From: Candidatus Gastranaerophilales bacterium | GTDB lineage: Bacteria; Cyanobacteriota; Vampirovibrionia; Gastranaerophilales; Gastranaerophilaceae | Reading direction: 5' to 3' | Assembly (NCBI GenBank): GCA_944325095.1 | Contig: CALUYV010000012.1 | Location: forward strand, 1 to 39,696 | Length of the DNA: 39,696 bases | Shown: one piece after another, positions 24,509-32,329 of the stretch | How positions within the stretch are numbered: position 1 is the stretch's first letter | Layout: every line of letters begins with the position of its first letter | Program-made: the position numbers and the translations under genes | The notes under the pieces: generated by a model | Databases searched by the model: none | What the model was told of the DNA's origin: nothing | The model's input: only the letters and a program-made list of their open reading frames with translations

Positions 24509-25996
24509 ATGTTTAGAAAAAATAGAATGGAATATGTAATAAAATCATGCTCGGCAAGTGATGCGCAGGATTTGCAGAATCTGCTTAATGAAATGTCCAT
24601 GAACGGCTGGGATTTGTACAGTATGCATGATGTTGAGGATGACGACAACGGTTCTCAATTAAATTGTATATTTATGCGGGAAGCAAAATCCGAAAGTATC
24701 ACGGATTCCGATATAATTAATATTTCCGATTTCAAAAGCCAGATGGAAAAAATGCTTTCTCCGAAAATGAGTGAATACGAAAAATGTCTGGAATTGCAAT
24801 CAAAAATTCGCATTCAAAAAGAAAATATCCACAAAATTAAAGCAGAAATAGAAGGAGAAGCACCGGCTTCTGTTTCAAGAAAGAAACTTAATGATAAGAT
24901 TTCTGCCGGACTAAGAGAATTAGAAGATTTAAAAATTCAATTGAACAAAGCCACTTCACCGGATTTGATGTATTCAAAACTTCATGAAGAAAAATTAACA
25001 ATCTATTTAAGCGAGGAACTTCTCGGGTTAATTGATTCCGACCGTTCCGCTGCCGGGTATGAAGATGATTTGATTGCGGAAACAGTCAAATCAAGACTTC
25101 ATGTTACTGAAAAATACGGATATGTTATTCCAAAAGTTGTATTCAAAGATGATGAAAACTTAAATCCATGCGAATTCAGCATAAGAATCCGCGGAATGGA
25201 TGTTTTCACGGGCTGTGTAGTGCCTAATTCTCTGTTGTTCTATGCCGATGAACTCCACACAGAACATAAAATTAAAAATTCCGTCAATGCAATTGATGAA
25301 ATTACGGACAGAAAAGTTATCTGGATTGAAAAAGATAAAGCAAAAGATTTCTGGCAAAAAGGAATTTCCGTTTCCGAATATATTGCAAGAGCACTTGAAT
25401 ATGTCGCCGTGAAACATGTTGATGATTTGCTTGATTATGAGGATATAGATAAATATCTCGAAGTAGTCGAAAAAGAAAATGAATTTCTTATAGATAACAT
25501 TATTCCTGATTTGCTTACTTATTCAGACATTAAATATCTTTTAACAAGTTTAATAAAAGAAAAAGTTTCCATAAGAAATATCACATACATTTTTGAAAAA
25601 ATTAATGATTTTGCGGAAGAAGGCAGCAAAGCAGATATTCTGAATAAAATCCGGCTTTCTCTATCCAGACAGATATGCAAGCATTACGCAAATGAAGACG
25701 GAGAATCAATCAGTGCATTTGAACTTTCCGAAAAAACTTATTCGGATATAGTTCTTGGCTGTGATGAAAGTGATGATTGCCTGATTAAAATTGACGGAAC
25801 ACTTGCAGAAAAACTTGCAAATAAAATCCTCAGAAAAATGAAAAAACTTAAAATTCATAATCTGGTGCTGGTTGTTCCTATGGATTACAGGCAGATATTC
25901 TTCACACTGCTTTCCCTGTATATTAAAGATGTAACGGTTCTTGCAAATGAAGAACTCGGATGTATGTACAGAATAGAAAGCCTCGGAGAGGTTTAG
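24509..25996 (+). CDS. Soluble FlhA/SctV cytoplasmic-domain protein with extra N-domain
   Basis: A 495-residue protein whose C-terminal two thirds (about 163-495) reads as the cytoplasmic domain of the FHIPEP export-gate protein FlhA: LSEELLGLIDS; YGYVIPKVVFKDDENLNPCE then FSIRIRGMDVFTG; VIWI; VSEYIARALEYVAVKHVDDLL; NIIPDLLTYSDIKYLLTSLI; EKVSIRNITYIFEKIND; and LVLVVPMDYRQIFF near the end. The eight-helix membrane part of FlhA is absent. Residues 1-60 resemble a DUF4177-type domain (LLNEMSMNGWDLYSM), and 75-150 form a charged helical linker. AAGGAT precedes the ATG. It starts 3 nt after udp in the bamA operon. Its role without a membrane channel is unknown. Confidence 0.8.
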   Translation: MFRKNRMEYVIKSCSASDAQDLQNLLNEMSMNGWDLYSMHDVEDDDNGSQLNCIFMREAKSESITDSDIINISDFKSQMEKMLSPKMSEYEKCLELQSKIRIQKENIHKIKAEIEGEAPASVSRKKLNDKISAGLRELEDLKIQLNKATSPDLMYSKLHEEKLTIYLSEELLGLIDSDRSAAGYEDDLIAETVKSRLHVTEKYGYVIPKVVFKDDENLNPCEFSIRIRGMDVFTGCVVPNSLLFYADELHTEHKIKNSVNAIDEITDRKVIWIEKDKAKDFWQKGISVSEYIARALEYVAVKHVDDLLDYEDIDKYLEVVEKENEFLIDNIIPDLLTYSDIKYLLTSLIKEKVSIRNITYIFEKINDFAEEGSKADILNKIRLSLSRQICKHYANEDGESISAFELSEKTYSDIVLGCDESDDCLIKIDGTLAEKLANKILRKMKKLKIHNLVLVVPMDYRQIFFTLLSLYIKDVTVLANEELGCMYRIESLGEV

Positions 25997-26003
25997 CATA
26001 ATT

Positions 26004-27359
26004 TTATATTAAAATTTGGGTAGCAAGAATAAGTTTATGGCTGTCCGGTCTATTCTGGTTCTGGCAATAAACATAGTTCAGAATGACTCTGAGTGCCTGA
26101 CCTTTAATAAACCAGTTAATACCGGCGGTATATTCTCTTTGCAAATCATTAGATGCATCTCTGTTTGGATCAAACTGGTCAATTCTTCCTATAAGCTGCA
26201 AATGAGGATTGAATTTCCAGCCGACAGTTGCAGCATAACCGCATGCTTTATTTGCACTAAAACCGTATGAACCGTTATAACCATCTGCTATTGCGGCTTC
26301 GAAATTTGACCAGAGTTTTTTGTGGTGATAACCTATATAAACAGAACCGACCCCGTAATCAATATTGTTGTGGCCGCCGTTAAAACCTCCGCCGATAGTA
26401 ACTTTTCCGTATTTTTTTGCTTTATGCCCCAATGGCTTCAGGTTAACCCAGCCGTTAAATTCGGCACCGGGCATTCCGCTTGTTATGTATCTGCCCGAAC
26501 TGCCGACAGAAAAGTTATAGTCAATATACTGGTAATTTCCTGCAAGTTTTACGGCAAGAGATTTCGCATTCCCGAAATTTCTTGCAATCTGCGAACGGGC
26601 AACGAAAGGTAATATTTGTGTTGAAGTTCCGCCTTCCATACCTATTTGGATTCTGGTATAACCTGCAGTTATCTGATGATGCGGGATACTCGTATTCATT
26701 ATATATGCATTTGAAATAAACTGGTCAAAATACTCACCCGAGGATTGAACCGGATTAATAGAAAATTTAAATCTGTAATCCGGATTTTTCAAAGAACCAA
26801 TCACACCAATTTGTGTTGATAAGTTTTCATATTCGGTAGAATAGTTACTTTCATTAAAAATAGATCCTATAGAACCTCTGTAAACTCCGTATAATTGAAC
26901 TTTATTCACAGGACTGCCTTCTTTAAATTTAAAAGTCAAATCATCCTTAAATAAATAAGAAGGTACATCCGTTCTGACAATTTTACTATGCAGGACTTTG
27001 CCGATAACAGTATCTTCATCAATAACATTATCATTATCTTTATCAAACATTCTGAAAAACTCAAACTCTAACTCGTTATTGTTCATAACCTCATTATCAT
27101 CGTTCAGAATATTATTATCCGTTTGAACAGGCTTAGTTTCAACAAATTTTGTTTCAATAACTTTTGTTTCAACAGATTTTGCTGCCGGACTGTTTTCGCC
27201 GGCAAAAAGTGTATTACTCCTTGGCTGTAATGTAATCTCATCTGCTTGCGGGGTATTCAGCAGTTCTTTATCGTAACCGTCCAAAACCTCGGAGTATGCG
27301 GTACCGGAAAGTAATCCGATGAATATAAAAATTGATATTATTTTTATAAAACATTTCAT
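26004..27359 (-). CDS. Porin-like outer-membrane beta-barrel protein
   Basis: A 451-residue protein with a signal peptide (about 1-23, ending GTAYS), a Glu/Asn-rich linker with three near-repeats of VETKVIETK type (about 65-80), an acidic DKDNDNVIDEDT segment that resembles a calcium-binding loop, and then a long beta-rich region of alternating aromatic and polar strands (VQLYGVYRGSIGS to YVYCQNQNR) ending in ILATQILI. The layout suits a phosphate-selective OprO/P-like or related porin; the solute is unknown. The ATG at 27359 fits the signal peptide; TACAAT ends eight bases before it and no Shine-Dalgarno is seen. It converges on the FlhA-like gene with 7 nt between the stops. Confidence 0.72.
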   Translation of the reverse strand: MKCFIKIISIFIFIGLLSGTAYSEVLDGYDKELLNTPQADEITLQPRSNTLFAGENSPAAKSVETKVIETKFVETKPVQTDNNILNDDNEVMNNNELEFEFFRMFDKDNDNVIDEDTVIGKVLHSKIVRTDVPSYLFKDDLTFKFKEGSPVNKVQLYGVYRGSIGSIFNESNYSTEYENLSTQIGVIGSLKNPDYRFKFSINPVQSSGEYFDQFISNAYIMNTSIPHHQITAGYTRIQIGMEGGTSTQILPFVARSQIARNFGNAKSLAVKLAGNYQYIDYNFSVGSSGRYITSGMPGAEFNGWVNLKPLGHKAKKYGKVTIGGGFNGGHNNIDYGVGSVYIGYHHKKLWSNFEAAIADGYNGSYGFSANKACGYAATVGWKFNPHLQLIGRIDQFDPNRDASNDLQREYTAGINWFIKGQALRVILNYVYCQNQNRPDSHKLILATQILI

Positions 27360-27414
27360 CTTAGCAAATTGTATCACAAATTTTGGAGAAAGTATGCCCT
27401 TATTTTATACACAA

Positions 27415-28761
27415 TTAAATATCAACACCCTGCATCATTTGAATCAACTGATTAATTGTACCTTCCATTGTAACACTTTCATCAGTTCGCTGCTGCAGGA
27501 ATGCATTTATTTTCGGCATCATCTCTATTGCAGTATCGAGTTTCGGATTTGAGCCGGGCTGATACATACCAACATCAATCAAATCTTTATTTTCTCTGTA
27601 TAATGACATAATCGCACGCAGTTTGCCGGCAGCCTTTTTATGTTCCGGAGTAGCAATTGCACTCATCAAACGGGAAATACTGCCAAGAACATCAATTGCC
27701 GGATAGTGGTTTGATTCGGCAACTTTTCTCGACAGGAAAATGTGACCGTCAACAATACCACGCACAATATCAACAATAGGGTCGGAAATATCATCCCCTT
27801 CCATCAAGACCGTGTAAAGAGCCGTAATTGAACCCTTCGGACTGTTTCCCGCTCTTTCAAGAACCTTTTGAAGCCAGGAAAATATAGAAGGAGGGTAACC
27901 TTTCATTGTAGGAGGCTCCCCGAGTGACAAACCGACTTCACGGCCGGCCATGGCACAACGAGTAACAGTATCAGTCATAAGGAAAACTTTTTTCCCCTGA
28001 TCTCTAAAATACTCACAAACAGCAGTTGCGGTAAGCAGAGCCTTTTGTCTGATTAATGGAGGCTGGTCGCCCGTTGAGCAAACAAGGACAGATTTTGACA
28101 TCCCGTATTCCCCGAGAGAATCTTCAACAAATTCTTTAACTTCACGGCCTCGTTCGCCGATTAGTGCAACTACGTTAACATCAGCATCCGAATTTCTTGC
28201 AATCATACCGAGCAGTGTACTTTTACCGACACCGGAACCCGCAAACAGCCCTAAACGCTGGCCGCAGCCCATTGTCATACACCCGTCTATTGCTCTTACA
28301 CCTGTTGAAAACTGTTCGGTGATAATCGGTCTTTCAAAAGGCCCCGGCGGCGGACCTTCAATTTCTTTCCAGAGAGCATTTGTTGTATCAAGAGGTTTTC
28401 CGTCAATAGGATTACCCAAAGGGTCAATAAGCCGTCCGAGCAAAAAATCTCCTACAGGAATTGTAATCGGCCGTCTGGTTGTGGTAACAAGACTTCCCTG
28501 ACCTATTCCGTTTCCGTCAAGCAGCAAAGATAGTTGAGCAACTTCCCCTTTAAATGCCTGAACTTCAGCCGGTTTTAATTCACCTGCATAATTTTCTATA
28601 TAGCATAAATCACCAACTTTTAACCCCGGAAGTTTTACTTCAACAGTTAAACCCAAAAGTTTTGAAACAGCACCCTTAAAGGTGTATAACTCCGTATTAG
28701 CAAGTTTTTCCCTTACATTGCTTTTAATTAATTCAAGACTTTCTTTGTTAAAATCGTCCAT
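27415..28761 (-). CDS. FliI/SctN-type export ATPase
   Basis: A 448-residue ATPase of the flagellar FliI / type III secretion SctN family, which powers protein export and is related to F1-beta. Seen: an N-terminal beta-barrel with GRLIDPLGNPIDG (109-121); Walker A GLFAGSGVGKST (171-182); catalytic Glu in GERGREV (202-208); Walker B-like VFLMTDTVTRCA (259-270); and the diagnostic GEPPTMKGYPPSIFSWLQKV (281-300) followed by LERAG, plus DGHIFLSR. Everything needed for catalysis is present. No fliH, fliJ or other flagellar gene is adjacent. The start has no Shine-Dalgarno; a near-consensus promoter ends six bases before the ATG. Confidence 0.92.
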   Translation of the reverse strand: MDDFNKESLELIKSNVREKLANTELYTFKGAVSKLLGLTVEVKLPGLKVGDLCYIENYAGELKPAEVQAFKGEVAQLSLLLDGNGIGQGSLVTTTRRPITIPVGDFLLGRLIDPLGNPIDGKPLDTTNALWKEIEGPPPGPFERPIITEQFSTGVRAIDGCMTMGCGQRLGLFAGSGVGKSTLLGMIARNSDADVNVVALIGERGREVKEFVEDSLGEYGMSKSVLVCSTGDQPPLIRQKALLTATAVCEYFRDQGKKVFLMTDTVTRCAMAGREVGLSLGEPPTMKGYPPSIFSWLQKVLERAGNSPKGSITALYTVLMEGDDISDPIVDIVRGIVDGHIFLSRKVAESNHYPAIDVLGSISRLMSAIATPEHKKAAGKLRAIMSLYRENKDLIDVGMYQPGSNPKLDTAIEMMPKINAFLQQRTDESVTMEGTINQLIQMMQGVDI

Positions 28762-28767
28762 AATTTT

Positions 28768-28795
28768 ATTATAACAGAATTTTTCATCGTATCAA
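28768..28795 (-). promoter_or_regulatory. Near-consensus promoter abutting the FliI-like start codon
   Basis: On the minus strand TTGATA (28790-28795), a 16-base spacer and perfect TATAAT (28768-28773), then only six bases before the ATG at 28761. The predicted transcript starts at or next to the start codon. Confidence 0.7.
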
Positions 28796-28910
28796 TTTTA
28801 TTAAGTTAAACCTGTATAAATTTTCCTTTTGCTTAATCTTCACATTTTGCACTATATATAATATTCTGGTAAGATTTGAATATAATATCAATTAAATAAA
28901 CGGAGCAAAA

Positions 28911-29261
28911 ATGAATTCCAGAGATTTGCCGAAATGTCCGGTTGAAACTACTTTAAAAATGCTTGGCTGCAAGTGGAAAGTCCTTATAATAAGAGAACTT
29001 TTGACAGGCACTAAACGATTTTGCGAATTAAAAAAATCCGTAACAGGAATTACACAAAAAGTTTTAACCGCAAAATTACGGGATATGGAATCTCTCGGAC
29101 TTGTTGAACGCAAAGTCTATGAACAAACTCCGCCAAAAGTCGAATATTCACTGACCGATATCGGATACAGCCTCAGAGAAGTTATTGAATCAATGAAAGT
29201 CTGGGGGAAAGATTATAAAAAATATGTTAAACTCGTAGAAAAAATGAAAACGAACCAATAA
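28911..29261 (+). CDS. HxlR-family transcriptional regulator
   Basis: A 116-residue winged-helix regulator. The family start is clear: CPVETTLKMLGCKWKVLIIR, with the leading Cys, then ELLTGTKRFCELKKSVTGIT as the recognition helix region, KVLTAKLRDMESLGLVERKVYE, and EYSLTDIGYSLREVIESM as the wing and dimer helix. HxlR proteins sense electrophiles, redox or aldehydes in the cases studied. GGAG lies six bases before the ATG. It is divergent from the FliI-like gene across 149 bp, so it may control that promoter, which is inference. A bidirectional terminator overlaps its stop. Confidence 0.92.
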   Translation: MNSRDLPKCPVETTLKMLGCKWKVLIIRELLTGTKRFCELKKSVTGITQKVLTAKLRDMESLGLVERKVYEQTPPKVEYSLTDIGYSLREVIESMKVWGKDYKKYVKLVEKMKTNQ

Positions 29262-29275
29262 AACAGGTTCGTTTT
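29247..29275. terminator. Bidirectional terminator between converging genes
   Basis: AAAACGAACC/GGTTCGTTTT stem (29247-29256 with 29266-29275) with a 9-base loop and T-runs in both directions. It overlaps the HxlR stop and also serves the minus-strand gene at 29301-29513. Confidence 0.85.
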
Positions 29276-29300
29276 TCATTATGTATTTGAAATTCAAAAA

Positions 29301-29513
29301 CTATTCAGTAAAATCGCTTTCTGCAACAACAGTAGGGATTTGTTCACCGTAACTGTTAACCGTGCCGTTAGTTTCTTCTACAATATATCTGATACCTTTT
29401 TTGCCTTCAATTGCCTTTTCAGCGCAATCCATAGCATCATCCCATTCTTTAAATTCGCCTACTAAATTTTTAGATAATTCTGATTTATCGGTTGATGTAT
29501 AAACTTGAAACAT
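29301..29513 (-). CDS. Small acidic protein of unknown function
   Basis: A 70-residue acidic protein, not recognised. It reads as an alpha/beta unit: strand MFQVYTS, helix EWDDAMDCAEKAIE, strand RYIVEETNGTVNSYG, and a short tail. No signal or membrane segment. Translation is well supported by AAAAAGGAGAT before the ATG, and a terminator lies at its 3' end. Function unknown. Confidence 0.65.
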   Translation of the reverse strand: MFQVYTSTDKSELSKNLVGEFKEWDDAMDCAEKAIEGKKGIRYIVEETNGTVNSYGEQIPTVVAESDFTE

Positions 29514-29632
29514 ATTATATCTCCTTTTTTATAAATATTATAACATAGAAATTTAAATCATCTATCCGATTAAATCGAAAAGCAGCCGAACATATTATTC
29601 AACTGCTTTAAAATCTTTAACAGAAATTACAT

Positions 29633-30034
29633 CTACGCATTGGCACATTTATAAAGTATCGATTTAAAGAACGGAAGTTTTTCTTCAAGTTTAACATCTG
29701 ATACAATCGGAAAAGTCACAACAACTTCATTCGGATTTTCAACTATGTATTCTGCAACTTCTTCGTCTGTTACATCCGGAACATAGTCAACACCTGCAAA
29801 ATTGTAAATGTCCTCATCCTCTTCCATATCAAAATTGTCTTCAACAATATCAATATCATCATCTTCAACAATTTCAATACTGCCGGATGTTTTATGCGCT
29901 TCTGTTTTTGCACAGGCATTCAGCAATATACGTTTGATGTCTTCTCTTGCCAACTCTCCCTGCTGTTCATCAGGTCTGGTACAAAATAATCTTTTAAATT
30001 CTTCTGAATTGCGTTTTTTCTTACTAATTATCAT
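29633..30034 (-). CDS. Acidic protein of unknown function
   Basis: A 133-residue protein with no family I can name. The N terminus is basic (IISKKKRNSEEFKR), followed by a helical part with two cysteines, a very acidic middle (EIVEDDDIDIVEDNFDMEED, about 60-80), and a DEEVAEYIVENPNEVV segment. The start at 30034 follows AGGA; a GTG five codons upstream is rejected because it would overlap the site. No signal peptide. It could be a small partner or inhibitor protein, but nothing shows this. Confidence 0.55.
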   Translation of the reverse strand: MIISKKKRNSEEFKRLFCTRPDEQQGELAREDIKRILLNACAKTEAHKTSGSIEIVEDDDIDIVEDNFDMEEDEDIYNFAGVDYVPDVTDEEVAEYIVENPNEVVVTFPIVSDVKLEEKLPFFKSILYKCANA

Positions 30035-30237
30035 AAATTCCTCACCCACGCATTAAGTATATTATTTTTCGGGTTAAATTACATACTCTGTTTGATGGAT
30101 ATTTTTATTGAATATTACAATTTGTTAATTTGATATATACGGAGAATATAACAGCGGGCAATTTCCGAATACAAAAATTTTTTATAAGAGCATAGGGGAT
30201 ACTTAAAAGATTAGAAAAGAAACAGGAGGATTTTATC

Positions 30238-31356
30238 ATGCCAACACCAGCAGTTAATGCACCGGTATTACACAATGTTACAATTCACACACCGGGAACA
30301 AAATTTGTACAAAAACCAAAACAAATTGATATTGATTTCAGCAAAATCAAATATGAACCGCAGGCACCGGCAGCAAAAAAAGTCGGCTTTTTCGGAAAAA
30401 TCGGAAATAAATTAAAAGCAATCGGTACAAAACTTACCAAAACAAAAGGCGGAAAAATTGGATTAATTGCAGCAGGAGCAGGCGCATTGCTTATCGGAGC
30501 AGCAGCACTATTAAGCAAATGCACAAACGATAAAAATGAACAACCGGTACAGGGCGGAGCAGAAGAAGGTGTTACTCCGGAAAAACCTGAAACACCTGTT
30601 GTAACAGAACCGGAAGATCCGGAAAATCCGGGAGTGACAAACCCTGATGAACCTGAAAATCCGACTACACCAGGCGGCAGCGATCCGGCAAATCCGAATA
30701 TAATTCCGGCATTTCCTGGCGAAAAAGAAGATGGTAACTGGAAAACCGTTCTTGCAAATGAAAACTTTGAAATGCTCTGCCGTGATGCAAGCGGTGCAAC
30801 CAGAGATATTAAAGGCAAACTAAAAGTTGAATCAGACTTTGACAAAAACCCTGACGCTTTTACAATTACAGACACTTCATCAGGAGAAGCACATGTTTAC
30901 AGATATGAAAAAACCGGATTAGATGATAACGGTAAACCAATCTACAAATGCGTATCTATGAACGACAGAGAAACAACAACACAAAACCAGTACACTCTTG
31001 AATGGGAAAATGAAACAACACCAAAACTTATCCAGCACGAAAATCAGGATAATTACGGTATCGGCTTAAAATTCGGAAAACTTATTCAAAAAACAGCACC
31101 TGAAGAAACAAAAGAAGAACCAGTAAAAGATACAAAACAGGAAAATGAAATGACAGAAATCTGGATTAACAGACAGCCGGCAATTAATCAAAAACCGAAA
31201 ACTCTGGACGACTTGAAAAAAGATGTAATCATAGCATGTGAGAAAAAACGGCCATTAACAGAAGCAGAACAGGAAAAACTTGCTGAATGCAAAGATGAAG
31301 CACAGGTAAATGAATACTTAAAGTCAATCGGAATTAAATTAAGCATCGCATATTAA
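30238..31356 (+). CDS. Single-span protein with Pro/Glu-rich spacer
   Basis: A 372-residue protein, unrecognised. Residues 1-75 are basic and soluble (KKVGFFGKIGNKLKAIG). One membrane helix spans about 80-99 (LIAAGAGALLIGAAALL). A low-complexity Pro/Glu/Asn-rich spacer with near repeats of EPEDPENPG type runs to about 165, like cell-wall or periplasm-spanning linkers. A beta-rich domain (about 170-290) and a helical C terminus (LTEAEQEKLAECKDEAQ) follow. With no signal peptide and an internal helix it may be N-in, C-out. AGGAGG precedes the ATG strongly, the leader is long, and an intrinsic terminator follows. Confidence 0.68.
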   Translation: MPTPAVNAPVLHNVTIHTPGTKFVQKPKQIDIDFSKIKYEPQAPAAKKVGFFGKIGNKLKAIGTKLTKTKGGKIGLIAAGAGALLIGAAALLSKCTNDKNEQPVQGGAEEGVTPEKPETPVVTEPEDPENPGVTNPDEPENPTTPGGSDPANPNIIPAFPGEKEDGNWKTVLANENFEMLCRDASGATRDIKGKLKVESDFDKNPDAFTITDTSSGEAHVYRYEKTGLDDNGKPIYKCVSMNDRETTTQNQYTLEWENETTPKLIQHENQDNYGIGLKFGKLIQKTAPEETKEEPVKDTKQENEMTEIWINRQPAINQKPKTLDDLKKDVIIACEKKRPLTEAEQEKLAECKDEAQVNEYLKSIGIKLSIAY

Positions 31357-31384
31357 AAATTTATTACACATACAACAATTGAAC

Positions 31385-31418
31385 CCCTCACAGAAAGTTA
31401 TCCGTGAGGGATTTTTTT
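31385..31418 (+). terminator. Intrinsic terminator after the 30238 gene
   Basis: CCCTCAC/GTGAGGG stem (31385-31391 with 31404-31410), 12-base loop, then ATTTTTTT on the plus strand. Confidence 0.85.
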
Positions 31419-31428
31419 GAGAAACATA

Positions 31429-31522
31429 GCCCCTTCCCTAACTTTGGGAAAATTGTTCAGGACGACAGAAACTCCTTCCCCTACTTGGAGAAGGCTGGGA
31501 TGAGGAACATCCCGCAAGGGGT
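31429..31522. repeat. Intergenic REP-like imperfect repeat
   Basis: Two related units (CCCCTTCCCTAACTTTGGGAA and, from 31471, CTCCTTCCCCTACTTGG) followed by AGAAGGCTGGGATGAGG. The second unit can fold (CCTTC with GAAGG), and CCC-GCAA-GGG follows near 31511. The composition is much more G+C-rich than its surroundings, and the pattern recalls dispersed intergenic repeats of bacterial genomes. Copy number cannot be judged from one window. Confidence 0.45.
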
Positions 31523-31861
31523 TTACCTCCGTTTGGCATAATGTACAAAATTGGTTATCTCCGAATAAACCTCTTCATAATTCCCGTTAAACTGTACTGC
31601 TCTATCATCAACATACATTACGGCAGGAATTTTTTGATTAGTCACCCGTTTTATATATTTTTGCAAATCGTACTTTTCAAGCCAATGCTCAACCAGATCC
31701 GCCCTGCGGGTAGTAAGAATAGTTATCTCATAATCTTTTGACAATTTGTCTAAAAATTCTGCGCAGCCAGCCTTCATCTCAAAAAGATTTTCTTCTCCCT
31801 GCCAGCTGGTATATGTATTTAATACCCCGTCAAAATCAACACATATATCCTTTTTTCGCAT
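31523..31861 (-). CDS. HAD-superfamily hydrolase (small)
   Basis: A 112-residue minimal HAD-fold phosphatase. Motif I is CVDFDGVLNTY, with the nucleophile Asp and the acid Asp two residues on; motif II is ILTTRRADL; the last motif is MYVDDRAVQFNGN with the acidic pair. It has no cap domain, so it may act on a macromolecular or large substrate. Substrate unknown; it resembles small HADs annotated as hydrolase or polynucleotide-type phosphatase. AAGGAG precedes the ATG. A perfect 14-bp palindrome lies 16 bases upstream. Divergent from the XRE gene. Confidence 0.82.
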   Translation of the reverse strand: MRKKDICVDFDGVLNTYTSWQGEENLFEMKAGCAEFLDKLSKDYEITILTTRRADLVEHWLEKYDLQKYIKRVTNQKIPAVMYVDDRAVQFNGNYEEVYSEITNFVHYAKRR

Positions 31862-31876
31862 TTATACTCCTTATTT

Positions 31877-31890
31877 ATAGACATGTCTAT
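31877..31890. promoter_or_regulatory. Perfect 14-bp palindrome, candidate operator
   Basis: ATAGACATGTCTAT reads identically on both strands. It covers the expected transcription start of the HAD gene (a TATAAA box lies at 31896-31901 on the minus strand) and lies 80 bases upstream of an XRE regulator, which is a candidate binder. Confidence 0.45.
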
Positions 31891-31969
31891 TTCTTTTTAT
31901 ACTTATATGTTCATAAATAAAACTATATGCAGTAAAAAATAATAATCAAGAGTTATAAAATAGAGAATT

Positions 31970-32215
31970 ATGATAACCAGAAAAGAAACCCTAAAAATCA
32001 TTGCTGAAAACATACGAGTCGAAAGAGCAAGAAAGAAATATTCACAAGAATATCTTGCCGAACAAGTTAACATATCACCTCAACACCTATATCGTATTGA
32101 AAATGAAAAGGTATGTCCGACAATTTTAGTTATCGCAAATATTGCTCTGGCACTCGGCATATCTCTTGATACAATACTGCCGCTTGAAGAATTGAAAAAG
32201 TTTGAAGAAAAGTAG
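31970..32215 (+). CDS. XRE-family HTH regulator
   Basis: An 81-residue stand-alone helix-turn-helix protein of the Cro/C1 type: ENIRVERARKKYSQEYLAEQ, then VNISPQHLYRIENEKVCPTI with the recognition helix, and NIALALGISLDTILP. No sensor domain. It lacks a clear Shine-Dalgarno, and TAAAAT ends eight bases before the ATG, which suggests a leaderless message. Divergent from the HAD gene, with the 14-bp palindrome between them. Target unknown. Confidence 0.87.
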   Translation: MITRKETLKIIAENIRVERARKKYSQEYLAEQVNISPQHLYRIENEKVCPTILVIANIALALGISLDTILPLEELKKFEEK

Positions 32216-32329
32216 TTTTTAAAAATTCTGTATTATTTCAATTTTGTAAAGTTATGTAACAAAATTGGATAGTTTTAGCAATTTTATAACTCAAAAATAT
32301 TTTATTTATATATACACGATATATAAATA

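Noticed and set aside
24509-28761. A complete flagellar or type III secretion locus
   Set aside because: Only the FlhA C-domain-like and FliI-like proteins are found; no fliP/Q/R, flhB, fliH, rod, hook or needle gene lies in the window.
30590-30700. Short direct repeats as a CRISPR or tandem repeat array
   Set aside because: The repeats are in frame and encode the Pro/Glu spacer of a protein; there are no unique spacers of constant length.
31523-32215. Prophage or plasmid remnant suggested by the XRE, HAD and DUF2513-like genes
   Set aside because: No integrase, structural or replication genes, no att-like repeats at the tRNA, and the base composition matches the neighbours.
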